Positions 31,857 through 43,966 of a stretch of 64,000 nt of DNA are shown here, in pieces (within the stretch, counting starts at the first letter, position 1; each line of letters opens with the position of its first letter). Source of the stretch: Elephas maximus indicus (Eukaryota; Chordata; Mammalia; Proboscidea; Elephantidae); the NCBI RefSeq assembly GCF_024166365.1, contig NC_064839.1, positions 15,548,878 to 15,612,877 of the forward strand, written 5' to 3'. The position numbers and the translations under genes were made by a program. The notes beneath the pieces are model-generated. The model had not been told where the DNA came from, did no database searches, and saw nothing but the letters and a program-made list of their open reading frames with translations.

Positions 31857-32360
31857 TGTCTTATTCACCTAGTGCTGCTGTAAGAGAAACACCACAAGTG
31901 AATGGCTTTAACGAACAGAAGTTTATTCTCTTGCAGTCTAGTAGGCTAGAAGTCCAAATTCAGGGCTTCAGCTCCAGTGGAAGGCTTTCTCTGTCAGCTC
32001 TGGAGGAAGGGTCTTGTCATCAATCTTCCCCTGGACTAGGAGCTTCTCTGCGCAGGAATCCCAGGTCAAAAGGACTTGCTCGGTTCCCAGCGCTGTTTTC
32101 TTGGTGGTCCAAGGTACCCCGCCTCTCTTTTACATCCCAAAAGAAATTGACTGAAGACAGTCGAATCCTGCAGATTGAGTCCTGCCTCATCAACACAACT
32201 GCCACCCCTCACCACTTATTAACATCATAGGGGTAGGATTTACAACACCTACGAAAATCACATCAGATGATAAAATGGTGGACAATCACACAATACCTGG
32301 AATCATGGCCCAGCCAAGTTTACACACATATTTTGGGAGGACAAAATTCAATCCATGACA
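31857..32360 (-). mobile_element. MaLR-like solo LTR
   Basis: In reverse orientation it runs from 'tgtcttattcacctagtgc' to 'attcaatccatgaca', the same family as 13390-13931. The flanking pentamers 'gcatc' (31852-31856) and 'gcacc' (32361-32365) are a one-mismatch target duplication. Confidence 0.85.
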
Positions 32361-32373
32361 GCACCCAAGATGA

Positions 32374-32688
32374 GACATTTATGGCTCAGTGATAGAATTC
32401 TCATCTTCCACTCAGGGGATCCATTCCCGGCCAACGCTCCTCATGTGCGGCAGCCACCATCCGACTGTCTGTGGAGGCTTGCATATTGCTATGATGCTGA
32501 ACAGTTTCAGTAGGGCTTCCAGACTAAGAGAGACTAGGAAGAAAGGCTTAAGATCTACTTCTGAAAAATCAGCCAGTGAAAACCCCATGGATCACACAGC
32601 TTGATCTACAACTGATGGTGCAGGACCAGAAAGCGTTTGTTCTGTCATCAGGAATCAGGGGCCCACTAGACTGCAGCTAACAACAACG
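32374..32688 (+). mobile_element. tRNA-Gly-headed SINE with RTE-like 3' end
   Basis: The head matches glycine tRNA: A-box text 'tggctcagtgatagaattc' and B-box region 'ggatccattcccggccaa'. The body shares 'gatctacttctgaaaaatc' and 'gtgaaaaccccatggatc' with the long AfroSINE form. The tail 'gactgcagctaacaacaac' matches RTE 3' ends. It is a different SINE family from the common short copies. It starts 14 bp after the LTR at 31857-32360. Confidence 0.85.
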
Positions 32689-34854
32689 CCATGTGCCCAA
32701 GACACTGGGTCACCAGAGGTGCCAGCCCTGGATACAAGACACCTAACCTGGCTCCTGCTTCTTTCTCCTCACCATCTCCCAGCTCTGGGCAGAGCTATCG
32801 GATACTTTAGTATTCCCACCACGCTGCAAATACCCCTGAAGTCTTGTGTTTGGAGCTGAAGAGTGTCTGGCCTGCCTGCCCACTAGCCCCGTGACACCAA
32901 CAGGCTCTGCAGGCCAAAAGGAAATCTAAATTCCCACCCACTCTGAGCAGGTTTTCACTCTCACAGCAGCCTTTTGCCCTGGAAGCCACATCTGTGAAAG
33001 TTGCCGACAGGTGGTGGGAGCCTCGCAGCTCTGTCCCAGGAATGCCTTCTCCTTGCTGGTTCCCAACTAGCTTTCTCACAAACAGCTTCAGGGGCATGGG
33101 GAAAGCCCCCACTGTCCACGTGATGGGAGTGACATCTTCCACCACGGTGGCTCATCTGGGTGGGTCCTCCTTGGGAAAGGGCCAAGAGGAGCACTGGAGC
33201 TGGAAAGTCTAGCTGACTCTGGGGATTCCTGGGCCACCCAACCAAATGGTTTAGTAGAGACTTGCAACTAACACGTACATGCACATACATACATGCTCAC
33301 TTGCACAAAAATGCTTGCTTTTTCTGCCCGTCCCAGAGCACAGAGACCTTGGTAGCCACCCCTTCTGTGGTGCTATACAGAAGCCACACAACCCAGCCAC
33401 TGCCAGGGACACTGTGTGCCATCAGCCAAGGAGACCTTCTGCTCCTGGGTGTCTGTGTCCTCCCCAGGCCTCAGGGTCCGAAGCTTGACAGGTTGCACAA
33501 AGCTTCCATTGCTCCATGTAAACATTGGCCCCGTCTATCCCATGGGGAATTCTCTCCACTGGGACCCAGGAGCCTCACCAGAGACCCCTGATTTCAAACA
33601 TCCTTTTCTGTCATCAGTCCCTTCTCCCAGTGAGGGACTCAAGGATCTTCTCCAGATTCCCAGCCTTTGCCCCTCCCTCCAGACCCTCCTCCCTAAGCCT
33701 CCCACAAGAGCCATCACCCAGACAGGCTCCCTGGACCTTTCCTATCACCATTTGCACACCCAGGACAAGCAGTGCCCCACTCAAGACCCTGTGTAGGGGC
33801 CAGCACTGTCACTGAGGGTGCAGGACCTGGGTCTACCAGATCTTAGACACCACAGTCAGCACAGTCCATTCCCCTAAGGTGTGTCCCCCCTATCCAGTGT
33901 CACTGAGACGGCCCCTTCAGCTGAGCCCCACCTGGGGGAGCCTTTGGTGCTCCCCTCCTGTAGCCTGGCCAGGGAGGTCTGCTCAGTTCTTCTCTGACTC
34001 ATGTGGGGCAGGAATCAAGAAAGACAAGGGAGCCATGTGGACCAGGAGGAAGGAAGAACCCTTCCTTGACCTCTAGACCAGCAGGAGTCCTGAGTCAGGA
34101 TGGAAGGGCCCTCAAAGAGGCTGTCCTGTGGTGAGCAGCCTCAGGCTGTGGGCAGGGATCTGGGCCCATAGGAATGCAGAGTCCTGAGGTCCTGCCTTCA
34201 GACCCCTGATGTGGACTTCTCAGGAGTCTCTGGGAGGCATTGTGCCTGAAAATGCCCAGAAGAGAGAGGGAGGGAAGGAGAGAGACCCTGAGAGGTGCCC
34301 AGAGAAGGGCTGTGCAGACTGGGAGTCGGGGAAGTGCAAGGGGAATCCAGGTGGAGGCTGCTGTGGGAGGGACAGGCAGTGGGCTGGGCCACCCTATGGC
34401 TCCCCATTTGGCCCCATGAGGCATGAATGGGCCCACCTCAAACAGGGCCCCAGGAAGACTACAGCAGGACCTCTGTGCAATAGTCCTGAAAACCCCTCCC
34501 ATTCATCTAGAGGAGAAAATGGAGGCCCAGAGATGGATGTGGCTGCTTGAGGTTACATCAGACCTCTGGATTCTCAGTCCAGTGCTGGGCTTTTGCCAGT
34601 GACTACCCCAGTTACTGGGTTACCCCAAAACACTGCCTTCTCCAGCCCTCAACGTTCCTCATGTTTCTTATCCGCCAAATGGGGATATTGGGCAAGAAGG
34701 TCTTAAGTACCCCTTCTGGTTTGACTATCCAGAGATTTAGGACCACTCCCTCCAAGTCTCTGGGAGTCCAGCAGGAGCTCTGGTGGGTCCGGAGCCCCCT
34801 CCCTTCCTCTGTCCCCACAGCTCAGCATTCCATCCTCTTTTAAATCAGCCCTTT
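32689..34854. other. Mostly unique sequence, no gene recognised
   Basis: A degraded MIR fragment is likely at about 34500-34590 (minus). The repeated 'acatacatgca' text near 33270-33300 is a short simple repeat. Open frames up to 135 codons are unremarkable for this GC content. Confidence 0.4.
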
Positions 34855-34932
34855 CAATTACAAAAGTAATATCTGGCCTGCTTGTTAAAATATCAATTAC
34901 AAAAGTAATACCTGCTTGCTTGCTAAAATATT
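34855..34932. repeat. 39-bp tandem duplication
   Basis: 'caattacaaaagtaata' starts at 34855 and again at 34894, each followed by 'ctgcttg.taaaatat' text. The surrounding wording (to about 35000) resembles an ancient interspersed repeat. Confidence 0.75.
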
Positions 34933-35254
34933 TCAAACAGCACAGAAGGCTACAAGGTAGAAGATAGAAGTGCCCCTCCCCACTCCTCCCCCCTCCCCCC
35001 AAGTCCCTTGTGGCCTCCGGTAAACGTCTACGCATAAATGAGCAAACATCCCCCCAATCCCTCGATCTCCGCCATCTATGTAGCGTCTGCCCCTCTTTCC
35101 ACAGAATCCAGGACAGAAGTCTGGAGTGGGTGAGCCAAGGGACAACCCTGCGCCCAGACCTAGCAGTCCCACAACCTCTTCCTGCACCAGCCCTCTCCCT
35201 GTGCCAACCCCCATCATGCCAGCCCCCTACTGCCGGCCCATTATTCCATCCTGT

Positions 35255-35370
35255 CTGCCTTGGATACCGCAGAGTGACAGCTGTTCCCTGTTTAATTACT
35301 GATGGGCTGTGGCTATGCCAACCCATGAATAAAATGACAGTTGCTCTGCAATGCAAATACCGAGGGTCTA
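35255..35370. other. Candidate conserved non-coding element
   Basis: Unique AT-rich text contains 'gtttaattactgatggg' and an octamer-like 'caatgcaaatac'. Both are common in developmental enhancers. No repeat family is recognised. Confidence 0.25.
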
Positions 35371-35849
35371 CGGCTGAGGGGCTGGGAGAGGCTTGTTTTG
35401 ATTGGCTGGCTTTTTGAATTAAAAAAAAAAAGTTTCATTACATTTTAAAGAACATTTTAAATGGTGAAATTTGCACACCTAAAGATTTATATAGCACCCC
35501 AAACACATAGCAGGGAGAAAAGTATTTATAACTTCAAATAGGCTCCCACCCTCTGATGGCATTGTTTTAGGGAGCAGAGCATTTATAGCTGATAATTGCT
35601 TTAATGGTAAATGTGGAAACTCAAGAACCAAAATATCTCAAGCATCTTTAAAGGTGAAAACCTAAGGCTGGGATGAGATGACCTTATTTCAGAAGGGAAG
35701 GAGATCTGGGATTTTGACCTTACCCATGGGATGAGATGAATAAATTGTGAACATTCGGGATTGGCAGAGGTTCCCATCTTCGGGTGCCCACTGGGCACAG
35801 GTTCAGCGTGTGGAGATGGAGACGTGCCTGTTGGCACTGCCATCCTGGG

Positions 35850-36030
35850 AACACTTCTCTTGTCATTGCATCATTGCTGCGTGTTTCCCTTTAGAGTGAC
35901 AAAGCGAGCGCTCTGTGTGACTGAAAATCTCATCTGAGCCACAGCCGGATGATAACACAAAGTTTGGATTCAATTATCTGAAATCCATACAGATTTGAAT
36001 ACAGAGCATCTGATTCAATTTCCCTTTCCA
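35850..36030. other. Candidate conserved non-coding element
   Basis: A unique block with balanced composition has 'gaaaatctcatctgagcc', 'ggatgataacac' (GATA-type core) and 'ggattcaattatctgaaat'. It lacks repeat and coding character. Conservation is untested. Confidence 0.28.
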
Positions 36031-36987
36031 CTTAGAAAAGGGAGAGTCCCAGGAAAGGCAGACGTTTCCTGATTAACAGGGCTGGGAGGTGATGGCATTT
36101 TCCTCTCTAGGCTTCCCCTGCAGACCCTTCCCTCCGGGGACAAAGCTGAGCCCAGGAGCTAGAGCTGAGAGGGATGGCTCTCCAGCTGGCCTAGATCCTT
36201 GTTCCCAAACAGAAGAGAACAGACACCAACTTAGCAACATTGGCACATTCCTTTGTTCACTCATTCAGCCAACACGTATTTACCGAGGGCTTACTATGAG
36301 CAGACTCATGTCACCTTCAGACATGGAGGATGCCTTCCAAATATGGCTTAACGGGCGAGGAAGAGATAAGCAAGCCCTACTAAACAACAGTGTGACAAGG
36401 ACAATAACAGATGTATGTTCCCAGCTCAGGGAAAGCAGAAGAGGGGCCCCACCCCTGCCTGGGGAGTGGGGTCAGAGTAGTGGCCATCCAGCTGGTCTTG
36501 AAGGATCTTGAAGGATGCATAGGAGTTTGGGGTGGACACATGCGTTGGCAGGACAGAGGGTGACTCTCAGCAGGCCGCCATGACTTCCAGGTCCATGGAA
36601 GGGAGAGGAGATTTGAGTACCTGGATCACAGCATGGTAACCGTTGGGGGACCATTTGTAGAGATGTGGAATGTCAGTCCTTGGAACCTGAGCAGAATGCT
36701 CCTGAAGATGTCTCTGCAGCTCAGAGATGGGGGTCACCAGCTTGCAGGCTTGTGAAAAATAATGAGCAGGTGGAACCAACTTTTTCTGTTTCCCTTCTCT
36801 TAGAGGTCAGTCAAGCCTGAGGGTCTCCTGCTCATTCAGCAAAGGACCCCATCCTGGAACAAGGGAACACAGGGGCAGCATTTCCAAACCAGCTTTAGGG
36901 TTCTCTCTCAGCAGCCTACCATCACCCAGGAGGGTGTGCACCATGTTTGCTTCCATGCTTGTGTTTACAGGCATGCCTGTGTCTGTA
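36031..36987. other. Unique sequence, no gene recognised
   Basis: A weak MIR/L2-like phrase ('cagccaacacgtatttaccg') occurs near 36265-36300. No exon is supported. Confidence 0.4.
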
Positions 36988-37321
36988 CACGCAGGGGCAG
37001 ATGACCCTGTAAGCAAGGTGAGCACAGCCTTACTTGTGCGTACTCATAGCCTGTAGTGAACGATTTCACATGGCTTCTGTTCACTACAGATTAGTAGAGA
37101 CTATGCTTACCTTGCTCACCAGGTGATCTGCCCCTGTCAGGGACTGTAAATTGAAAAGAGACTTTGATTCTGTAGGAAGGTGCTGTAGGGTTGGAAGAGA
37201 GAGAGATGCCAGCCATACCTACAAGCAGAATCTGTGATGAAGTGAAATTGTTCACTACAGATTAGTAAGTAAGCACAAGTAAGCCTGTACTTACCTTGCT
37301 TATTGGGTAATCCACCCCTTT
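36988..37321. repeat. Three-copy inverted and direct repeat cluster of unknown family
   Basis: An about 80-bp unit occurs reversed at 36988-37069, forward with a 20-bp deletion at 37079-37139, and forward and full at 37242-37321. Shared phrases are 'gttcactacagattagta', 'gcacaagtaagcctgt', 'cttaccttgctta' and 'tctgcccctgt'. The first two copies form a near-perfect hairpin with a loop of about 9 bp. Confidence 0.75.
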
Positions 37322-37585
37322 GTACATGTTCGTGAGAGTGTATGTGAACTTGTCTGTGTGTGTGCATGTGTCTGTATATGATAGTGCCCCGTGTATGTTT
37401 GTGTGTATCGAAATATGTGTGGTGTGCTCACATCTATGTGAGCGTGTGCACACGTCTGTGTGTCTGCATCTCTCGGGCGTGTGTGTGTGCTTGTGTGACA
37501 CGTGCTCACACATGTTTGGGGATTTGTGTCTAGGACTGTGTGTGCAGGTTCCTGGTGTGTGTATGTGCGTGTGTGTATGTGATGT
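37322..37585. repeat. GT-rich simple repeat tract
   Basis: Irregular (TG)n and TGTGTGTATG text alternates with other short words. Cysteine/valine-rich and histidine/threonine-rich open frames here are artefacts of the repeat. A second GT-rich patch lies at about 37965-38060. Confidence 0.8.
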
Positions 37586-38689
37586 CGCCAGAAGATGCAT
37601 GCCTAGACCAGACACTGACAGCCAGGAATCGGTACAGTCTGATACTGCCGCTGGAGGATCTAGAATGAATCCTGTACAGCTGCATACACAGCTCATACCC
37701 TTAGGCGGCTCAGGTTTCTGAAGTCTCCTTGGTGAGGGAAAAAAATGGAAAACTAGCAGCGGCTGCCCCCTGGGACAGCCCAGGCCAGGCGCAGCAGGGC
37801 CAAGGGGGCAAGAGGGCATCTGATGATAGCCAGGCCAGTCCTCCTTCTGGGCCCACCCTGAGCTGAGAGGGAGGGGGCACCAGACAGGTCAGGGGCAGCC
37901 TTGGGGGCTCACAGACAGGAAAGGTGCCCAAAGGCCTGTGTCTCTGGGGTGGTGCACATGCGTGTGGCACATGTGTAAACATGTATGTAGGTGTGCAGAT
38001 CTTTGTGTGTGCACTGTGTGCATATGTGTACACTGGTGCCTGTATGTGTGCGCAAGTGACCTGTGTTTCCCGATCCAGAAACGACAACCTTGATTGACCG
38101 CAGAGGGTGGGGCTGAGGTCAAGGGTAGACATCTTGCTCCCTGCCCCCTTCACACCAACCTTGATCTGTCAGTGTCAGTGCTGAGGGCGGAACAGGTGGG
38201 GCTAAAGTCGCTAGGTCGCCCGGTGAGCACAGGACACAGCCCAGGCCCTCTGTGCCCACCACGGGGGTGGGGAGTTCCCAGCCTGCAATGGGGGCCTGCT
38301 CCCTTCTCCACGGCTTGCTGCTTTGTGTGTTTAGCTGATGGTGGGGCCCTCACTGACAGGTTGTTATTGGACCTAAAGAATCTTTCCTGGGCAGCCTAGA
38401 GAGTCAGCTGAGCTCTGCCTCCTCTTGCCTCCTCAAGGCCGAAGGCAGTGGAGGGGCTGGGAGCTGGGGGGCGGCCAAGGGATTTGGCCCTTAGGTGAGT
38501 GGAGCCTGACTGTTTACCGAGCCTGACCGAGTGGGCCATGGGGTGTCTGGGAGGGAGTAAGTGAAGGCACGTGTGGACAGTCAACAGCTGGGCCAGGAGA
38601 GGATGGGACAACCCGGTAGGCAAGACCGACAGTGTTTGCTCGTATGCAGACCACTCCTCCCCAAAGATGCCCCTTTTACCCAGGAGCAG
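37586..38689. other. Unique sequence, no gene recognised
   Basis: Apart from the GT-rich patch at 37965-38060, nothing is supported. Confidence 0.4.
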
Positions 38690-38790
38690 CATTGTCAGCC
38701 CATCTCACAGACCAGGAAACTGAAGTTCAGGGAGGTTGTGTGGCTGCCTATGGCCACACAGCTGGCATGGTCAGACTGTAACCTACCTCG
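38690..38790 (-). mobile_element. MIR SINE fragment
   Basis: 'ctcacagaccaggaaactg' and 'tatggccacacagctggca' are reverse-orientation MIR core. Confidence 0.75.
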
Positions 38791-39514
38791 GAACTGCCTG
38801 ACCCCCACGGTGCCACCTCCCCCATGCAGCCCTCCTCTCCTGTCACTGCAGCCAGAGATTAGGGGCCAACAGGTGCCTAATCCATCAGCTGAGAGTCCAA
38901 AAATGGAGGGACCGTCCCTGGTTCAGAGCCTGGGAGCCCTGATGCTGGAAAATGCACAAGGTTTTATTTCATCACAGCCTTAGGCCACAGATCCAATTTA
39001 CAGAGCTGTTTCTGCTTGCAAATTGTTCTCTGAGAGAGAAGAAATTCCCCTAGTTTGAATCATAGCTCCAGGTCTAAGAAGCTAGGTTCTGAGACCTCAG
39101 AAGCTCTGTGAAAAGGAAGAGCTGACTCTGGGCCTCAAATAACCCCAAGTGGAGTGCAGTATGATTGTAAAGGGTTAAACATTTAGTTAAAAATTAGTCC
39201 CTCGAAAGTGACTACTGTGGATATAAAATTTATTTACTGATCAGAAGAGCTCGAGGCAAGATTAGTTTTATAGGATAAACCTCAATAGCACCGTGGTCTT
39301 TTTTTCTCCTGGGAAATGGTTGCTTATACTCTGATGTGCTTTAGTAAGAAGCTCTCACGGCCTTGAACATGAAGTAAGAAGATAATCCTAACCTCAGGCC
39401 TTTTGCATTTTGGAGACTTGCTGTATACATCACTGTAAATACAGAATGGAATTCAACCACACTGTAGCAATTTAACAATAGCAGTTATAATTATTATCGT
39501 AATCAACAATTCCT
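38791..39514. other. Unique sequence, no gene recognised
   Basis: It is GC-rich up to 38990, then AT-rich. No repeat or exon is recognised. Confidence 0.4.
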
Positions 39515-39660
39515 AAATATCACTTACTGATCTCTTCCGTGTGCCAGGCACTGTTCTAAGGGCTTCACAGGTACTGATTGTCTTAACTGATTTAGGCCAC
39601 AGGACCTCTGGGATAGGTAAGTTATTTTCCCCATCTTAAGACAAAGAAACTGAGCTTTCT
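39515..39660 (-). mobile_element. MIR SINE fragment
   Basis: 'gtgccaggcactgttctaag' and 'catcttaagacaaagaaactg' match MIR in reverse. Confidence 0.8.
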
Positions 39661-39736
39661 TTATCTCCAAATTCTTCAGAAACATGCTACCAGCCTTATC
39701 ACAAGAAAAACATTTTTGTCTCTTATTAAGATTTCA

Positions 39737-39936
39737 GGAGCCCCGGCTGCACAGTGGTTAAGTGCTCTGCTGCTAACCGAAAGGTTGGTGGTTCAAACCC
39801 ACTAGCTGCATCATGGGACAAAGATGTGGCAGTCAGCTTCGTAGAGATTACAGCCTCAGAAACCCTGTGGGGCAGCTCTACTCTGTTCTAGAGGGCTGTT
39901 GTAAATTGGAATGGACTCTATGGGTTTGGTTTGGGT
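39737..39936 (+). mobile_element. AfroSINE-type SINE, long form, with perfect target duplication
   Basis: The head 'ggagccccggctgcacag', long-form segment 'agagattacagcctcag' and tail are present. A perfect 14-bp duplication 'ttattaagatttca' flanks it (39723-39736 and 39937-39950). Confidence 0.94.
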
Positions 39937-40171
39937 TTATTAAGATTTCACTTGAAAAATTATCCACCAAATTCTTTAACAACTACAGGTGTGTGTAGAA
40001 AGTACTTAAAGGGCTGTGACTGACATGGTGTGTGTAACTTACAGGTATGAGATACGTAAATAAAGATGGCAGTGTAGGGAAAAGGCCTCATATCTGCCTC
40101 CCTAAAATGGGAAAAAAGAAAACAATAATAAAGGAAATTCTGTTGAAACTCAAGGAAGGTACCAGCCACGT

Positions 40172-40722
40172 TGTCTTAGTCATCTAGTGCTGCTAAAATG
40201 AAATGCCACAAGTGGATGGCTTTAACAAATGAAAATTTATTTTCTCACAGCCCAGTAGGCTAGGGCCTCAGCTCCAGAGGAAGGCTTTCTCAGTTGGCTT
40301 TGGAGGAAGGTCCTTTTCATCAATTTTCCCCTGGACTAGGAGCTTCTCTGCACAGACACCCTGGGTCCAAAGGATCCGCTCTGGTCCTGGCACTGCTTTC
40401 TTGGTGGTATGAGGTCCCCAAATCTCTGCTTACTTCCCTTTCCTTTTATCTCTTGTAAGATAAAAGGTGATGCAGGCCACACCCCAGGGAAACTCCCTTT
40501 ACATTGGATCAGGGATGTGACCTTAGCAAGGTGTTACAATCCCACCCTAATCCTCTTTAACATAACTCAATCTTGCCTCATTAACCACAGGCAGAGATTA
40601 GGATTTACAACATATGGGAAAATTATGTCAATCACAAAATGGAGGACAACCACACAATACTGGGAATCATGGCATAACCACGTTGACACATGTTTTGGGG
40701 GGATACAATTCATTCTATGACA
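40172..40722 (-). mobile_element. MaLR-like solo LTR
   Basis: It runs from 'tgtcttagtcatctagtgc' to 'attcattctatgaca', 551 bp, complete at both ends. The flanking pentamers 'cacgt' and 'cacat' match at four of five bases. Confidence 0.87.
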
Positions 40723-42479
40723 CACATGCCACAACCTTCAGGAAGTTTCTGCCAGGGGCTGGACAGCTGAACATGGTGAACTGTGCCCCAAGTAAAGTCG
40801 CAGCCATCTTCCCTGGGAAGGCAGTGTGGCATCAGGGCAAGGAAGTAAAGGAAACACTGGGGAAGCATCACCCACATCACCTGTTATCCAGCGATAGCAG
40901 CCAGGGGAAGGTCTTCAGAGGCCTCAGCCCCCACGACCCTGAGCATAGTCTTGGCTACAGAAGAAACCCTGGGGCTACTGGGTAGTTTCTCTGACCTGGG
41001 CATTCACTGGTGTGGAGGAAAGCTCTCCTGACCTGTCTAACTTGGAGAGCTGGGCTAGATGTAACGTGGACCATGGATGAGTACCTTTGTCCCCATGGAC
41101 CTCCAGCCACGAGGCAGTTGTGTTGGGCCTGGGAAGACCTGTTCTCACACCAGGCAGAATTCTATGGGCCAGGGCTGTTTTCTACCTGTCCCTTCACTAC
41201 TGTGGTGACCACTACTTGGTCCTCGGGTCCCCTTTCTTAAATAAGATGGCTACACCTTACTCACACAATGGGATACGGCAGAGCCCCAAATTGACAGGCA
41301 GGAACCTGGGAATAAGAATGAACTCAGCCGTGCAACACCCAGAGAAAAGGGAGGTGGAAGAGAAAACCACATCAGATAATATCAAGGAAGAGTAAAAACC
41401 AGGATTTTGAAAATATTTACTCCAGGAAACAAATGAAGATTTTTTTTTTCCAGAATGAAAATACTGACTCTGAAAATCAGGCGATGAAGAGAAGATGACA
41501 ACAAGCTGTGGCCAAAATGGAGCTGGAAGTTGGGTAAACAATCTGAGGACTCAAAAAGCGCGGTAACAGAATTGTAAAGGCATGAGGGACAGTAAAAGTC
41601 AGGAGAGGCACTGTGGACAGCTGGCTTAGCGACATGGAGGGTGAGTGAGAAGCTCTCTCAGGATGTAGCAAAAAGGGCAAAAGAAGATAGAAGTGACTGG
41701 AGAGAGGGCGACACACATGAAGAAAAGGTACTGGAAATCCAACAAGGATAAGAGGTGTTCCTGGAGAACACAATTAATAAAAAAGAAAAAGACATTCTAA
41801 AATCAAATAGAAAACCATTTTACTGAACTAAGGAACGGATATAAACTTGTAGATTGAAAGGGTTCACTATGTACCAGGCAAGCTTCATAAAAACATCAGG
41901 AGATAGCTGGTGGAATTATCTCATCTCCTGGATGGATGAGGACATAAACACCAGGCTGGCCTGAGTTTTCTCCCAGCCCCCGCTACTATCCTGCTCTTCC
42001 TTAGGAGGGGGGCTCCTCTTGCTCTTTCAACTTCTCTTTCTCTGACCTCTTGGTTACACATTCCTGCCCCTGCTCCATCCATCATCAGTTAATCCCAGGT
42101 GAGATATACATGCACCTCTAGTGGCCCTGCCCAGGTGATAGGATATTTTTCAGAACCAGAAACTGGCAGTGCCCACAAGCCGAGCTGCAGTGCTCAGGCT
42201 TCCAAAAAGGGGTTCCTGTCTACAGGTGGGATTTGGATAGATGAAGGGGAGAGGCCCACACTTCTGCAAATTCAGGTCAATTAGCAGGACGAGCCCTGAA
42301 CAGCAAAAACCACACAACTACTGGGCCACATTTTGAATCAAATGGGTGAGCCTGCCCACTTGAGCCTGTGGGCCCACTGGGAGCTCACCCAGGCTGAGCC
42401 AGATGCCACCCAATTGCCAACTCCCTGATCACCCATCTACCTGTTATCCGGGGAGGAGAAAGTTCTGCCAGCCACTTTT
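40723..42479. other. Sequence without recognised genes
   Basis: Part of 41250-41830 is A-rich and may include old LINE text, but no family is clear. No exon is supported. Confidence 0.35.
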
Positions 42480-42720
42480 GAGCCACTGTGCCCGGAAGGA
42501 CAGGAAATATAATTAAAATCTCGCATGCCTGTTCCCAGGGGTCATTCCAGCTGGAGAGCCTAAATATCATATGGGGTCTGAATGGGCAGCATTTATTATT
42601 TTCACCATGGAGACTTCCAAGAAAACTGACCTTTTCAGCTTCAATAAAAACGGATTTTCCTGTAGGCCCTTTGACAGCAGCTGTGATCACGAGCCAGGCT
42701 GAAACTCAATATTAAACACC
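42480..42720. other. Candidate conserved non-coding element
   Basis: A unique block with 'ggaaatataattaaaatc', 'gcatttattattttcacc' and 'cttcaataaaaacgga' has no repeat character. Its composition is enhancer-like only. Confidence 0.27.
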
Positions 42721-42860
42721 GAACAAGAGGGAACGGCTGCGCTTTCCCTTAGCCTGGGAGTGGTTTAGTGATGCCATTGGCACTGAGCCCTTCTTGGAGG
42801 ACAGGCTCACCCACTTGCATTGGACCCAGGTGGCTTGGGCACCCTCTCAGCATCAGAATG

Positions 42861-43049
42861 AGAAACAGCTGCCGTGGAGTCAATTCTGACTCCTGGTGAC
42901 CCCAAATGTGCCAGAGTAGAACTGAACTCTGCTCCATAGGGTTTTCAATGGCTGGCTTTTTGGAAGTCGATTGCCAGGACTTTCTTCCAAGGTGCCACTG
43001 GGTAGATCTGGTTAGAATGTGTTAACTATTTGTGCCATCCAGGGACTCC
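42861..43049 (-). mobile_element. AfroSINE-type SINE, long form
   Basis: It runs in reverse from 'ctgccgtggagtcaattc' through 'gtcgattgccaggactttc' to the head 'gtgccatccagggactcc'. Confidence 0.85.
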
Positions 43050-43966
43050 AACCAATAAACAGAGGAACAAATGACTGTCCAATGGTAACAATGCTGCCTT
43101 GCACCGGAACAAGATGCTTAACAGTAGCAAAGCAAAACATAGAACTGCTGTGGAGAATCAGTGGCTTGACTTCTGGCATTTTCTTCTTCCCCGCCCAACC
43201 CTGCCACCATGAAAGTGAAGCACTTCAAAAAGGTATTAACCAAAAAAGACAAAGGCAGATAAGGAAGACAACAGTGGTGAGAGGCTTCAATAGATTTTGA
43301 AGTGAAAAAAGTAGAAGGAGAAGTGCAACCAGGCTGAGCAGAGCAGAGAAAGCGACCACTGGATGCCTTGAAGTGGGGGCACTGGTGATATGATCTCCTT
43401 AACCATAGAACCCCCAGACTCAGCAATGGAGGGGCCAGGTTCTGGAAGGCAGGGGTGGGGTGGGGGAAAAAAACAGGGGAATTGGTTAAACAGTGCTATG
43501 CAGAACCACTGGAGCCCCGTCCTCCCCCCCCCCCCCCGCCCGTGTAACCAGGAGATGAGAGGCTAGAGGTTCATTTTCTAGAGAAATTGAAACAAGAAGT
43601 TGAACTTTGGGTGACCAGATACGGCAGAGGCCTGGGGAACAATGAGGACTGCTGGAACTCAACCCCCTCTACTTGCCAGATATGAGACCTACACACACAC
43701 ACACACACACACGTGTGCACACACACATAAGTGCACACACATAGGCATGCACACACACGCACACACACACATACGTGTGCACACACGCACACACACATGC
43801 ACATCCCCTGCTAAAAAACCAGAGGAGTCCTCTTGGAGCAATTGAGCATCCCTAGGAGAAGAGCCAAGACATTGCCTGAGGAGGCTCCCCAGTGAAGAGA
43901 ACGTGCTGCCTGATCTCTGGAGGCCAAAACAATGAGAAACTTAGAGGCTCATTCTACCCGACCAAT
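43050..43966. other. Mostly simple sequence and unique text
   Basis: A poly(C) run lies at about 43524-43537 and the CA repeat at 43690-43802. No gene is recognised. Confidence 0.4.
43690..43802. repeat. (CA)n microsatellite, interrupted
   Basis: A pure run 'acacacacacacacacac' near 43692 is followed by imperfect CA text with 'acgtgtgc' interruptions. It is likely polymorphic. Confidence 0.95.

Noticed and set aside
32374-32450. A tRNA-Gly gene
   Set aside because: The anticodon arm is altered and the match is the head of a SINE with a LINE-like tail.
34703-35356. 217-codon minus-strand frame
   Set aside because: It crosses a tandem duplication and an ancient repeat and has no recognised domain.
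36988-37321. CRISPR-like array
   Set aside because: Only three unit copies, mixed orientation and a mammalian context.
37320-37721. Cys/Val-rich frame of 133 codons
   Set aside because: It is a translation of the GT-rich simple repeat.
43571-43845. Frames rich in His/Thr or Cys/Val
   Set aside because: They are translations of the CA microsatellite.
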